A stretch of DNA of 64,000 nt from Dysidea avara (taxonomy: Eukaryota > Porifera > Demospongiae > Dictyoceratida > Dysideidae). Where the stretch lies: assembly GCF_963678975.1 (NCBI RefSeq), contig NC_089276.1, positions 3,869,098 to 3,933,097 of the forward strand, written 5' to 3'. Positions 25,801 to 34,010 of the stretch are shown in pieces. The stretch's first letter is position 1; every line of letters begins with the position of its first letter. A program made the translations under genes and the position numbers. The notes under the pieces were generated by a model. That model was not told the origin of the DNA, searched no databases, and was given only the letters and a program-made list of their open reading frames with translations.

Positions 25801-27363
25801 CCCTCATGCTGTGCAGGCACACACACATTTTTCATTTAGTACAGCTACTGTAAGGTCCTCATAAATCTTTTTAATAAACTTTGTGAAGGTATTGACCACA
25901 TTTAGGATCAGTGTGTGTTGGGCTAAGGCTTTGGTTCTAAATTATTATTACACTGGAATGATGGCATTCCAATGTATTAGAACAAATAACACAACCCAGT
26001 GCAATTTTGGCAATTTTTATCACTGTTACATGCATTAGAATAGGAGTGGTGGATGGAGTAGCAAGAAACAAGTGAAGCAAAGGTGGTAGTCCAGTTTAAA
26101 ACTTGAGGCAACTATAGAACTAAATTTGTATTAGTAGCAGTCCCACCTAGGATGATGGCCAGATTGAACAATCTAGATCACACTGGGGGCCTGAACAATC
26201 TGGGTCAATAAAAGTCACGGAATGAGCTAAAACTTTAATTTCAGGTACATTTCTGTATTATAATTGCAAGAACCAAAGTCAAAATGTATAGATTTGGCTA
26301 TGTATTAACTAAATAGTAATGCAGGTAAACTCCATTCATTAGTACACAGTGTAGCGAACTATGAAGTTGTAAATATGGATTTTTATGTGCTTTATCAGTG
26401 ATACAATGTATAATACAATGTATATTTGGTGGAGGGGAGCGATTCTTAGCAGGTGACCTTTTTTTTGCTCAACACTGTGCACAACCAAATCAAGAGCCTA
26501 TCTAAAATTATCTTACTATATACACCTATGGCACAAGGCACTCCATCAACAGAACATTGTTAACTTCTCCTGTTTGGTCTTGTGGTGAGTGGCTGCTGGA
26601 ACTATTAATGAAGTGGCTGTATTAGCAAAACTTAAAGAAATTGAAATAATATGGAAGATAACAAGGTGGTCTTATTAGCAAGGTGATTGCTAAGTGAAGT
26701 TTCACTTTATAATCATTAACACTTCAAGTAACTTGTACCACAAGGTCTATGAAGTAGAGTTTATAATATGATTGAATCACACCAACGTTCTCCTTTTTAC
26801 ACCAACAAGAGGATATTCAATCACTTTTTTGATAGTGTAGTTTTCATAGCAAATTTGGATCAAAGCACGCTGAAACTTTGCAAGTACACAACTAGTACAT
26901 ACCTGTAATGGGTGATGGAGCACCGCTAACAATTGTGGATTTAACAATTGCACTGGATTTCATCACTGTTAAACACACAAAAAATTATAATACAATATTA
27001 TTTCATACTTCAAATATTATGTGCATAGAAAGCAAAGGTGTACCACATACCTGGAAAATTGTGTGGTATGTATATTTCACGGTTATGTACTTTGTCAGGA
27101 TTTTAGTGTTTTAAATTTCAAAGATGCCAGGTAATCGTGTTTTAAATACAGATCACTGTTGCTCAATTTGAAGATTTTTGTTCTCAACCACACACCTACG
27201 AAGAGTCTGGATTGATTTTTACTTCAAACATCTAAAGCGTGTCTGAACCAAGTAGTACAGTAGTGGCATTCTCTGTGTGAGACATAGTCTAGTCTTGGAG
27301 TAGGCCAGCTTGTTCGTGAGCCATGCCCACTATAATTTCTGGAATGTATGGTATTGTTTGTAA

Positions 27364-27412
<49 letters not shown>

Positions 27413-30400
27413 GAGTCATATGCCTAAAAACAGTAGCATCACACACCAGGAGCCACACTAATTTATCAGCAAGGTGAGTTGAAGTTTGTAGGACACACAT
27501 AAATTTTCATGTGATAAAAAATTTCACGGTAGCTTTACTAACTGCGAAAATCTGAAAATTATGTACTGTGAAAAATTCCAGGTATACTTCTGTATGTACA
27601 GAGAAAAGTGTACCACTGATACTGCTGTACATTAACGCAGCTCCTACGTACCAATTATAATTGATGATGTGGCCATGTTCCTTGTAGATTCAGCAACCTT
27701 ACTTGTTGGAATGGCTAGAGAATAATATAACAAGATGACAATTCTGATCAGACAATCTTGCTATATTAATAAACATAAAGATACAAAATGACATTGAAGT
27801 GGTAGGCCGGCTACCTGAAAATTAATGGAGGAAAAGTTAACCAAAGGTGGTAGGTTCAGTTTAAGGCCTGGCTTGACATGTAGCCAGCCATTAATTAATT
27901 AAAATTTGACCAATTTTACATAGAGTCTGTCTATGTGCATTACACTTGCTTGTATATGTTCAGTCAGCCTCACGTAAGTCTAAGCTAACTAAGAGCAAAG
28001 ATCCATCATCCATGATATACAACATTATGCAATGTTATGTACTATATAAAAAAGCTTGGTACTTTAACAGAATAGAATGTTTAATGAAAACACTCCTACT
28101 ATGATACCTGTTGGCTATTCCAAATGATTTCATAAGTGATTCTACTTATTGGCTTGGTTTTATGGATGCCTAGATGTACCTCATGGCTATGCCACGATTT
28201 ATGTGACATATAATTCATATACGTATTTTATCCCTTGTGCATGAACATGGGTGGTAACAGTTACTAACTATAGTTAGCCAGCCCGTATTAGCAGTTCCAG
28301 CTAAGCCAGTGTCATCTCAAGGCAGCAGATTGTCACTAATGCATTGTAGCTATAGGGACTTCAGAATTACATCGATATGAATGATTCTGTAGTGTGGCAC
28401 ATGACCCTAGTATACAGCCTAATAAATTTGCATGCAAAATGGTGCACTGTCATCTGTTAACTGTAGAATATAGTATATTGTCAGCATACAAGTACTTAGA
28501 CTCTATTTAGGTTGTTATGGATGGGTAATAAATCTCATATACACCACCTTGTTTTCTAATATACTCCATGCCTTCAGGCACAATATAACATATGCTCAAA
28601 ATCTAGGTTTATCCAATTGCTATGCATTGTTCACTTGCAGTGATTTAACAAGCGCTATGCATTGTTCACGTGCAGTAAACGCTATTATTTTTGTCACGTG
28701 AGGACGCATAGTTGCCATGATGCTAGTATTATTGCAAGAAAACCAGCCGCTTTTGCCGAGCCTACAGCAGAAACAGCCATGGATGAGGTAAGTAATCTGA
28801 GTGTAATGTGAAATAGAGTCTAAAGCAGTAGTTATAAGGGCACAATGTGGAGTCTATAAAATTTATAAACCCTCAGGCCCTTAGTAGCGCCCTCGCTTTG
28901 CTTGTGCACTACAGCCCGGGCCTTCAGGTTTATAAATTTCATAGACTCCACATTGTGCCCGTATAACTATTATATAACATACCTGAAGTGGGTAACTGGC
29001 TACTGCTAATCATGGGTGTAGTTGAACTGGGTGATGTCATTACTGTTGATAAGAATATTGACATTACTGCATATCTTATTTGAACCACAGCTCTCAAGTC
29101 ATGTTTTTGAGAAATACGTACCATTAAAGTACACCTCATTGGCACACACAGACATACATACATATATTTGCTATATACTCCATATGGAGGTTTTTCTGTA
29201 CAGTAAAATATATGATGCAATACAATAATTAATGCAATGAGTAATGTTGCAGCTAGATTTTTTTTATTGCTTAACATCGTCTAGGCCTATAAAAAGTATG
29301 TCTGTTCAACTCCCACAGGAACTAAAAGGGATGCAACACAAACACATATTTCTGTCAGCACTACTGCAAAAGTGTCAATTTGTGTACAACAGCTTTGTGC
29401 GCAGGATTTCTGGAGCAATTATTGTCTGTGATTTTCACAATGTGCTTCTTACAGTTGTGTGAGTCAATTGATTTCAGAGCAGTTTCACATATTCTGAATA
29501 TGTAACATGACATAACATGTAGACAATATCAAAAATGAAGTGAAATGCTTATTTTAATAACCAAGGCACATAATGACTCATGTGATCTACGTATATAGAA
29601 TTGTAATCTAACGTGTCTGGTGCCATTTTTTTCCTTTGGTAGAACATACATGCAATTATTAACGATAAATTAACCAAAAATTGTAAATAAGAAATTTCTT
29701 TATATTTGCTATCTTCCTACATACCAGCCATAGTGGATGATGATGATGATGTGGCCATACCTATACTGGGATCAGTGTCCAAATTCATTGAAATAGCTAG
29801 CAAATAAAATGCAGCAAATTATCATGTAACACTCTTTATCACTATAGCAAATGTTAATAATACATATAGTAGTCACTTGACATTAGCCTTATCAAACTTT
29901 ATTATTGTATCATACAGTACGGTAGGAATGTATATTAGGAATCATGGAGGTTTGGGCTTTCTGCTGAAAAATATAACTCAGAAACCAGCCTCACTTTTCT
30001 CTTGCAACAGCTGGCAGCATTGGTTAGGCATGACCAAGCCCAAAAATTCCTTCAGACCGACCCCAAATCCTTCCAACGATTTCTTTTAATTTAGTTGAAT
30101 TTTCTACTATATAACTGATTGCCACCTAGTCTTGCAAAGCCAGACTGTATTTTTTCTCTTTTTTTGTGGGAGCAGGATCCCATCCTCACAAAAGAAAAAA
30201 ATGTGGTCTGGCTATGTGAGACTACTGCATGCCCGCCTGCCTCCAGCCAAGCATACTCAACAATGGTTAAGGTTACGGGCTTGATTTTTTCACTGTTCGA
30301 CATTGCTTCGTCCTGAGACATGCCTTTTCACCAACCACAGTATGTACAATACACGCATCATGGATTTACCTTTGTCCCCCAGTTCTTTTTGCTGGCAACA

Positions 30401-32689
30401 GAAGGTGTCAATTTGTGAGAACATGATATATGGCTTTCCCATGGCTGTATCGCTAAACACCTGTATTTTCCATAGCAAGTGAATTGATTGCAGAGACACT
30501 TCTAGTACTGTCCTTCATTTGAACGCTGCGTAACGGGTGGAACATGGCTGAAAATGAAAAGGTTTGGCAAAAGACAATTCACTTCCAAATTCACCAAACC
30601 TTCCTGCTATATGGTAGGGATGCATGATGTTAAACTTAGTATCTGGATATTTGAATGTCTTAACAAATGAATACCAAACTAATTGATAACATTTATATTA
30701 ATGCAATAGTGCTAGAATTCAGCAAAATTTTTCCACCCACTTTCCACTTTGTCCCTGAAATATATGCATTAATAGTAGCTGTCTTTATAATCAGTTTTAC
30801 ATAACAGAACAAGCCATCTAGTAGAAATATAGCTTGTAACCAAAGCCACCATCACTGTACACAGCTGTAATTTACTAGTAAACGAATATTCGAATGGTAA
30901 ATTTAGTATCTGGATGCCAAATTTCTAATGAAAGTCCAAACGAATCAAATATTTGTTGCAGCCCTATGTGGATATTTTACAAATTGGAAACAACAGTACA
31001 TCACTCATGGCCGTACAGTGGAAATCAGTAAGTCAAAGTCCAAGCTAAATGTTTTGGCATACAATTTGCTACTTATCAAACCTCTGCACAATTGTGATCA
31101 CAAATACACAACTAGCACATACGTACCTGAAGTGGGTGATGGGTTATTGGTAATACTTGTGGATGTGGCAGATGGGGTGGACGTCATTGCTGTTGATGAC
31201 ACATACATGTATTATTATTTAATAATTCTACAGCACCTTGACACTACAAATTGTATTAATAATAATAAGGATATCCTCAAGTGGGCAAACATGATTTGTG
31301 ATAATATCCTACATTACACAGGGGATATACACAGACGGACATAAATGGACAAAGAGAATTGACAGTTGAGATTATAATTTGGCAGTTTGGTTATTTCGCC
31401 AAACTAAATTTTATGTCAATCTCACTGAGATATGTCACAGTTATTTAATTATTCAACTGACCCAAAGCTTTATCACCAGTCCTACATTTTATAATATTTT
31501 CTTGTTCTCAAGTAACTATAGGCTTACAAAGAATATAGTCTCAAAGATAATGTAGTGCAGTAATCAAAATAAGAACAAGTAGTAGGTAGCCAAAATCTTG
31601 TAAATTGCTACTGTGATAATTCTACCAACTTAAAGCAACTGTTTTTTGGTTACACACTTGTAAGATAATCTTAAATCAATTCAGTGTGCATGTAAAATAA
31701 TGTGAACCATTGACTGAAATTTTCATATTCCTTGAACTTCATTTTACAACTTTGTTTGTCTAGAGAGAAAAACCAATGGGCTGTTAAAGTTTCCCTTATC
31801 TGGTAAGAGCTTTCGGAGTTACAGTGATAGACAACATGAAGAACAAAACAGTCAATTTGTACAGTGCCTATAAGGAAACATTACAGGTGCTTGTTTAATT
31901 GATCATAAGTCTGGAGTGTAATGGACCGATCTTTTACACCATTAACAAATATTAAGGTAGAAAGTGATGCAAATAGGCATGAGAAAAATATGTCTGCTTG
32001 ACCCATTAATGTAGCCGAGGAGTTTCTCAAGTTACCCTAACTGCCCTAAATTGCTGTATAGAGGTAGCTACAAATAAAATACTACCAGCGGTTTGCTGCA
32101 TGATATCGAGTGTAGTAACTCTTGCTAATATTAACTTATCAAATTTTGCAAGTAGCTATAGCTGTGCACAAAATTAATCGTAGCTATAAGCAGGCCGACT
32201 CAACTCACCGATTAACTTAACAGGAGTCCGTGGTTTGGCATTCTTGCCTCCGTCTTTTACACAACGGAATACACTCTGGTTTAAGTCAACAGAAAATTCT
32301 GGAATGACTAAAGTAGAGCCTCTCTTCTTTGCTTGTGAATCTCTTTTAGGGCGTGTGAAGTAGACCCCATTGGTGTTTTTGGCCTCTTTTGCCTCGGTCG
32401 TTTGAGGAACTTTATTTCCATTTCTGAAGCGCCATACAAGTAGTTCAGAGTCATCATCACATTTACAATTGATTTCTATCCTTTCTCCCACCACAATATC
32501 GCTAGTTTTATCAACTACAAGGTTGCAGCTGTTGCCGCCCCCTTCTGCACTAGGAATTGCTAATAAAAATTGGAAGATCGTCAAAACAAGTTACTTGACA
32601 TCAATAGCTACATAGCTATCAAACTTACCCATAAAGTACAGACAGACTACGAGCAGGCAAAGCTTGAAGAAACTGGCGCGCACAGCCAT
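3224..32689 (-). CDS. Receptor-type protein tyrosine phosphatase, gene A (whole gene model)
   Basis: I reconstruct 37 exons from the ATG at 32689 to TAA at 3224. All junction phases agree and the sum is 7,320 nt (2,440 codons). Order: signal peptide; N-terminal Ig-like domain; mucin-like stalk (residues about 138-767); four Ig domains (to about 1137); four FN3 domains (to about 1537); membrane-proximal module; transmembrane helix (about 1675-1700); linker; cytoplasmic Ig-like domain (about 1752-1842); phosphatase D1 (to about 2120); phosphatase D2 (to 2439). This is the layout of cell-adhesion RPTPs, which couple extracellular binding to dephosphorylation of cytoplasmic phosphotyrosine. The mucin stalk and the intracellular Ig fold are unusual. 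Introns range from about 47 bp in the phosphatase region to almost 5 kb. A paralogue follows immediately upstream in the same orientation. Confidence 0.85.
4863..5899 (-). CDS. RPTP A phosphatase domain D1 (active-type)
   Basis: Exons 5705-5899, 5581-5657, 5395-5529, 5219-5338 and 4863-5168. The motifs of an active PTP domain are present in order: pTyr loop [15 protein letters not shown], substrate helix [11 protein letters not shown], core YIATQGP and FWKMIWE, WPD loop [17 protein letters not shown] (aspartate about residue 2042), catalytic loop [14 protein letters not shown] (Cys about 2074), and Q-loop region HMVQTQVQY. The domain should therefore hydrolyse phosphotyrosine. Introns are only about 47-65 bp. 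Confidence 0.92.
5955..6227 (-). CDS. RPTP A cytoplasmic Ig-like domain
   Basis: A single exon of 273 nt joins in frame to the transmembrane/linker exons on one side and to D1 on the other. It encodes an I-set-like Ig fold: [12 protein letters not shown] (first Cys), [11 protein letters not shown] (core Trp), then [20 protein letters not shown] (strand E/F region). The strand-F Cys is replaced by Val ([11 protein letters not shown]), so no canonical disulphide can form. Membrane topology puts it in the cytosol. Ig domains without the disulphide are known in titin-family and other cytoplasmic proteins; one between the membrane and D1 of an RPTP is not an arrangement I know. It could bind the phosphatase domains or the cytoskeleton (speculative). 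Confidence 0.75.
6281..7136 (-). CDS. RPTP A membrane-proximal module, transmembrane helix and cytoplasmic linker
   Basis: Exons 7037-7136, 6740-6983, 6643-6685, 6480-6591 and 6281-6423. The second exon ([10 protein letters not shown] ... [20 protein letters not shown]) resembles the segment next to the membrane in vertebrate R2A/R2B RPTPs, where a G-Y-x-N-x-P-L-x-x-x-x-x-Y pattern precedes the helix. The exon at 6480-6591 contains an acidic stretch (EDDSSD) and then the helix [20 protein letters not shown]. The linker exon is Ser-rich with few basic residues directly after the helix. In gene B helix and linker are one exon, so an intron (6424-6479) differs between the paralogues. Confidence 0.8.
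7995..8790 (+). repeat. Interspersed repeat family H, copy 1 (in RPTP A intron)
   Basis: Several blocks here recur in inverted orientation at 45790-46675 in gene B: the stretch with ACCAATCCAAATCACACATC, the block around 8160-8250, and the block around 8590-8680. The remaining intron sequence 7137-7994 and 8791-8843 shows nothing recognisable. Confidence 0.55.
8844..16061 (-). CDS. RPTP A fibronectin type III domains 1-4
   Basis: FN3-1 at 15783-16061 ([20 protein letters not shown]), FN3-2 at 15270-15557 ([20 protein letters not shown]), FN3-3 at 9996-10331 ([20 protein letters not shown]), and FN3-4 split over 9081-9187 ([20 protein letters not shown]) and 8844-9033 ([20 protein letters not shown]). 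Each shows the FN3 Trp in strand B, the Tyr of strand C and a P-x-T-x-Y strand E/F motif. FN3-2 and FN3-3 are separated by a 4.9 kb intron full of transposon remnants. Frames join through all five exons. Confidence 0.85.
9188..9995. repeat. Intronic repeat debris with dispersed CTCTAATAGAACAGT-like motifs
   Basis: Intron between FN3-3 and FN3-4. It contains a G-run (about 9427-9435), a short (AT)n at about 9466-9482, and two copies of the dispersed motif (near 9490 and 9615). No coding capacity was seen. Confidence 0.4.
11038..13136. mobile_element. hAT-like element remnant with GGGCGGATYCAGG-type ends
   Basis: The left end CAAGGGCGGATTCAGG at 11038 is approximately mirrored by the right end CCTAGATCTGCCCCTG ending at 13136. 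Ends of this CAGGGGCGGATCCAGG type are frequent in hAT elements. The 2.1 kb interior has no transposase frame and is interrupted by a MITE (12051-12386). Low-complexity CCCTCTCCACTCCCACTT repeats lie near 12665-12715. No clean target duplication was identified, so the boundaries are tentative. Confidence 0.45.
12051..12386. mobile_element. hAT-type MITE with 8-bp target-site duplication
   Basis: The terminal inverted repeats start TAGTGCTGAAACGA and end TCGTTTCAGCACTA. The element is 336 bp and flanked by identical 8-bp GCCACTAT at 12043-12050 and 12387-12394. An 8-bp duplication and a TAGTG terminus match the hAT superfamily. The interior carries several ATTCGAATAG palindromes and no reading frame. 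Confidence 0.8.
13257..13840. repeat. Inverted-repeat element with CGATATATCGGT-rich core
   Basis: The arms at about 13257-13345 and 13740-13840 are inverted copies (AAAGCACT..., ATATTAGTCTC..., TAAAAGCAC...). The core, about 13350-13460, is itself palindromic and rich in ATACCG/CGGTAT. Related core sequence appears near 52250-52330. This looks like a foldback or MITE cluster. Confidence 0.45.
13980..14270 (+). repeat. Interspersed repeat family F, copy 1
   Basis: The segment from GCCTATTTGCAGG through GATGAGTCCTAGGAATAT recurs at 51470-51750 with the same block order, including the TGATGGTT...TTGTGGT and GAACGTT stretches. No coding capacity. Confidence 0.5.
14418..14592. mobile_element. 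Foldback element (about 175 bp perfect-style hairpin)
   Basis: The left arm AGATAAAGCACTGCCTTTTG and the right arm ending AAAGGCAGTGTTTTATCT pair outside a second inverted pair, GCTATACGGAAA / TTTCCCGTATAGC. It lies in the intron between FN3-2 and FN3-3. The rest of that intron (14593-15269) has no feature I recognise. Confidence 0.6.
16110..18733 (-). CDS. RPTP A Ig domains 1-4
   Basis: Four one-exon Ig domains, all phase 1-1: 18458-18733, 17770-18033, 16740-17024 and 16110-16394. Each has the Cys...Trp (or Tyr)...D-x-G-x-Y-x-C pattern. Domain 1: [15 protein letters not shown] and [12 protein letters not shown]. Domain 2: FTCEADGYR and GTYQCVVTN. Domain 3: [13 protein letters not shown] and GLYSCSVSD. 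Domain 4: NLLCSANG and GTYTCNASS; its core Trp is replaced (IVLYKDG). Several N-glycosylation sequons are visible. Such I-set domains mediate adhesion in RPTPs; the ligand is unknown. Confidence 0.85.
17089..17297. mobile_element. Foldback MITE between two Ig exons of RPTP A
   Basis: The terminal inverted repeats GTACCGCTCAAATGCAATGTCGT and its approximate complement ending in ATTTGAGCGGTAC enclose a second, inner pair: AGGGCGTGGCACCCATTTCA / TGAAATGGGTGCCACG. Total about 209 bp. It is inserted in the 745-bp intron between Ig domains 2 and 3. Confidence 0.65.
19463..20450 (+). mobile_element. Repeat family 1 (about 1 kb) with foldback 3' part, copy 1
   Basis: The block from the ATCATACAGTACGATAGTA stretch through the AACTCGATAACGGCTAAGG-like and GACAGGTGCCTTTTGGCATA blocks recurs at 60605-61737 and partly at 29885-30560. 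The 3' portion is a long hairpin (20162-20449) whose arms read ACACGAAAAAATTTGGAATT outermost. No transposase frame was seen, so it is a non-autonomous element. Confidence 0.7.
20464..20715. mobile_element. FB2 foldback element (AACAGCCAAGCTGT ends), copy 1
   Basis: A near-perfect palindrome: left arm CAAAAACAGCCAAGCTGTGA through TGGCTGCAATGATGTTA, right arm its complement ending CAGCTTGGCTGTTTTTG. The loop lies around 20570-20600. Homologous foldbacks occur at 49369-49685, 52952-53225 and 59280-59515, with a half copy at 23972-24060. Confidence 0.75.
21325..21406 (-). pseudogene. Candidate SRCR-like exon inside RPTP A, frame-incompatible
   Basis: An 82-nt segment with an acceptor (TTTACAG) and a donor (GAG|GTAAGC) reads in one frame [20 protein letters not shown] then FWG, which resembles the first strands of a scavenger-receptor Cys-rich domain (G-R-V-E-V-y ... 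W-G). Direct splicing from the preceding stalk exon (phase 1) gives a stop within the exon. Skipping it joins stalk and Ig domain 1 cleanly in phase 1. No second half of an SRCR domain is visible nearby. It may be a relic, a poison exon or chance. Confidence 0.3.
21692..21757 (+). repeat. tRNA-like (SINE-head-like) sequence
   Basis: An A-box-like TGGCTCAGTGGTA and, about 40 bp on, a B-box-like GGTTCAAATGT are spaced as in a tRNA. The acceptor stem does not pair convincingly and there is no clear tail, so this is better read as a tRNA-derived SINE head or relic than as a functional tRNA. Confidence 0.4.
21790..22440 (+). mobile_element. Repeat family 3 (about 650 bp, terminal hairpin), copy 1
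   Basis: It begins with the GACTGTTCTATTAGA motif and a TTTAAACCACAAAAGGTTGA block and ends with CACACTACTGTGTGTCTTGAT-type sequence. The same body recurs at 53660-54262 and 50655-51432 and inverted at 56080-56215, 56985-57145 and 62637-62695. The end forms a 7-bp GACACAC/GTGTGTC hairpin, imperfect in this copy. No long reading frame. Confidence 0.7.
22573..22702. repeat. Low-complexity CATACATG/CACACA tract
   Basis: ACACAC and TGCATACATACATG repeats directly abut the donor side of the last stalk exon. It is simple-sequence DNA with no gene. Confidence 0.6.
22703..31189 (-). CDS. RPTP A mucin-like stalk exons (seven phase 1-1 exons)
   Basis: Seven exons, each starting and ending in phase 1: 31127-31189, 29725-29796, 28983-29042, 27652-27714, 26903-26965, 24160-25665 and 22703-22765. 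Four of the six small ones are exactly 63 nt. All encode Ser/Thr/Pro-rich peptides, for example [39 protein letters not shown] and [20 protein letters not shown], so they look like duplicates of one module. The large exon is a 48-bp tandem repeat. Together they give about 630 residues of extended stalk, probably O-glycosylated (inference from composition). The symmetric phases mean any of them can be skipped or duplicated without a frameshift. Confidence 0.7.
23972..24060 (+). mobile_element. FB2 half copy
   Basis: The sequence CCAAAACAGCCAAGCTGTG through GCAATAATGTTACAGTGTAA matches one arm of FB2. The second arm is absent. The remaining intron 22766-23971 has no recognisable feature. Confidence 0.5.
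24160..25665 (-). repeat. 48-bp coding minisatellite, about 31 copies, inside the RPTP A stalk
   Basis: About 31 near-identical 48-bp units run from about 24175 to 25665. On the minus strand each unit encodes [16 protein letters not shown] with minor variants (Thr to Lys, Ile to Thr). The exon is bounded by an acceptor after a TATGTAG and a GTATGT donor, is 1,506 nt (a multiple of three), and starts and ends in phase 1 like its neighbours. The opposite strand is also open over the whole array (533 codons) because 48 is a multiple of three. That frame lacks splice context and I treat it as a shadow. High unit identity indicates recent homogenisation and probable length polymorphism. Confidence 0.9.
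25666..26902. other. Intron of RPTP A, nothing recognised
   Basis: Between the minisatellite exon and the preceding 63-nt stalk exon I see neither a coding exon nor a repeat shared with the rest of the window. Confidence 0.4.
27366..27410. repeat. (AT)n microsatellite
   Basis: About 22 uninterrupted AT dinucleotides, likely length-polymorphic, in an RPTP A stalk intron. Confidence 0.9.
28690..28800 (+). other. Promoter/first-exon-like segment within RPTP A intron
   Basis: A CpG-bearing stretch containing two direct copies of GCTATGCATTGTTCAC (one just upstream) and a TCACGTGA E-box-like palindrome is followed by CAGCCATGGATGAGGTAAGT. That is a good start context (ATG at about 28779) directly joined to a consensus donor. 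No downstream plus-strand exon was identified. It may be a captured 5' end of another gene or chance. Confidence 0.25.
28833..28973. mobile_element. Foldback element, about 140 bp
   Basis: The left arm GGGCACAATGTGGAGTCTAT and the right arm ATAGACTCCACATTGTGCCC are perfect complements, with an inner pair TTTATAAACC...CAGG/CCTG...GGTTTATAAA. It ends about 10 bp from the donor of a stalk exon. Confidence 0.7.
29885..30560 (+). mobile_element. Repeat family 1, partial copy with nested foldback
   Basis: The AATCATGGAGGTTTGGGCTT block, the AACGGGTGGAACATGGCTGA block and others match family 1, but this copy lacks the long 3' hairpin. A smaller foldback (about 30125-30230, arms GCAAAGCCAGAC / GTCTGGCTATG) is nested in it. 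Confidence 0.55.
31190..32208. other. RPTP A intron, nothing recognised
   Basis: Between the N-terminal Ig exon and the first stalk exon I see no repeat from the families in this window and no coding exon. Confidence 0.4.
32209..32689 (-). CDS. RPTP A exons 1-2: signal peptide and N-terminal Ig-like domain
   Basis: Exon 1 (32629-32689) encodes [20 protein letters not shown], a typical signal peptide with a basic start and hydrophobic core. It ends in a GTAAGT donor in phase 1. Exon 2 (32209-32559) continues in frame with a domain of about 116 residues: one Cys in the B-strand region (EINCKCDDD), a central Trp (LLVWRF), and a Cys near the end ([10 protein letters not shown]), consistent with a single divergent Ig domain. 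Exon 2 ends in phase 1, like all the following stalk exons. The ATG is the only one upstream of the hydrophobic core. Confidence 0.75.
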
Positions 32690-34010
32690 CTTTCAACAAG
32701 CACTCTATGTTAACGCCCTCTTTAATATTTCGCGCTGCAGGGGAGCAGCGACAGTGTACCGACTTCCTGCCGTTACGTAATCTATACAAACACATTGTTT
32801 AGGGAAATTATTTATTATTGCTTTACAATCATCATGACGAAGAAATCAATATACGGCATACCGATGACCAACATGTATACAGGTGCATAGGTTTAATAGC
32901 TGTAGCCTGTAGCTAAATAAATCGTAACTATATATTCCATGGTAGACAACATGGTTAATGATCTAACAATAGTGGTTAATGATCTAAACACTTGTGTACT
33001 GTGGTTAGATGTGATGCAGCTGTCACTGCAAAGTATGCAGCTTTTAGTGAGATTTGATCTACTCAGTGAATGGAGTGTTTTCAGAACAAGATTTATACAG
33101 TAATAGCTATCTATGGTTGAAAGTGGAAATCATCCATACATAATACAGTGTGATGGGTGCATGTTTTCCATTTTCAACCACAGAGCATTGCTATGTATTC
33201 ACTTTATGTACACTTTTGGTCTACATGACCTCAGCCCCTTGGGCTACAAGTTTACATGACAAGTGCAAAATAACCAACATCAAAAGAACCACTAACAAAC
33301 AAAGAGCCAACTAAACAATGCCAGTCAGCATTATTATTCCCACTATAGGTTAGCAACATATAATGGTGATAGTGTTCAACTGCCACATACAGTAAAAGTA
33401 TATATGATTGGTATAGCTAGCTAATTGCCACTCCTATTGCTACATACATATACTATTATTTTTGATCTAACTATTGTTTTGACCAAAAGAATTTAGTAAC
33501 CATCAGTCAATCATGTATAGACTCACTGCATATACTCATTACTTTATAACTGAATTGACAAAGATGGATGATCTCTTCCTACGCTAACATGCATGTATGG
33601 GTCATGTCAAGCTCCCCAATGTAATGTGTTTGTGGGTTCAGCATTCTATTTTACATGCTTTTAAAGGTACAGATCTCCTGCATGTGTGACATATTTTGTA
33701 ACCGTTACTTTTTTGTTGATTGCATGTTTTAGATCTCTTGCCACCACAGGCAGTGAACTTTATATGAACTGTGTGTGTACGCATGCAATAAATTTTAATT
33801 TATAAATTGTAGCGCAAGGATATTAATTTGCACATAAAATATGTTATTAACCAATAATTAAACAACAATATAACAATGAGTTTCTGATCCATGCATGGTA
33901 ATCATAGTATAAAAGTACTTTGTGTAGCCAGAATTGTATACTACACAAGTTATTGTGACATCACCACAGTACAAAAATAAAAAAAATGCAAATTTGAAGG
34001 ACCACAAAAT
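32690..34010. other. Intergenic region between RPTP A start and RPTP B stop
   Basis: It holds the promoter side of gene A (a GC-richer stretch about 32670-32770 around the start) and the 3' flank of gene B. No other gene is visible. The two receptors are 1.3 kb apart in the same orientation. Confidence 0.5.
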
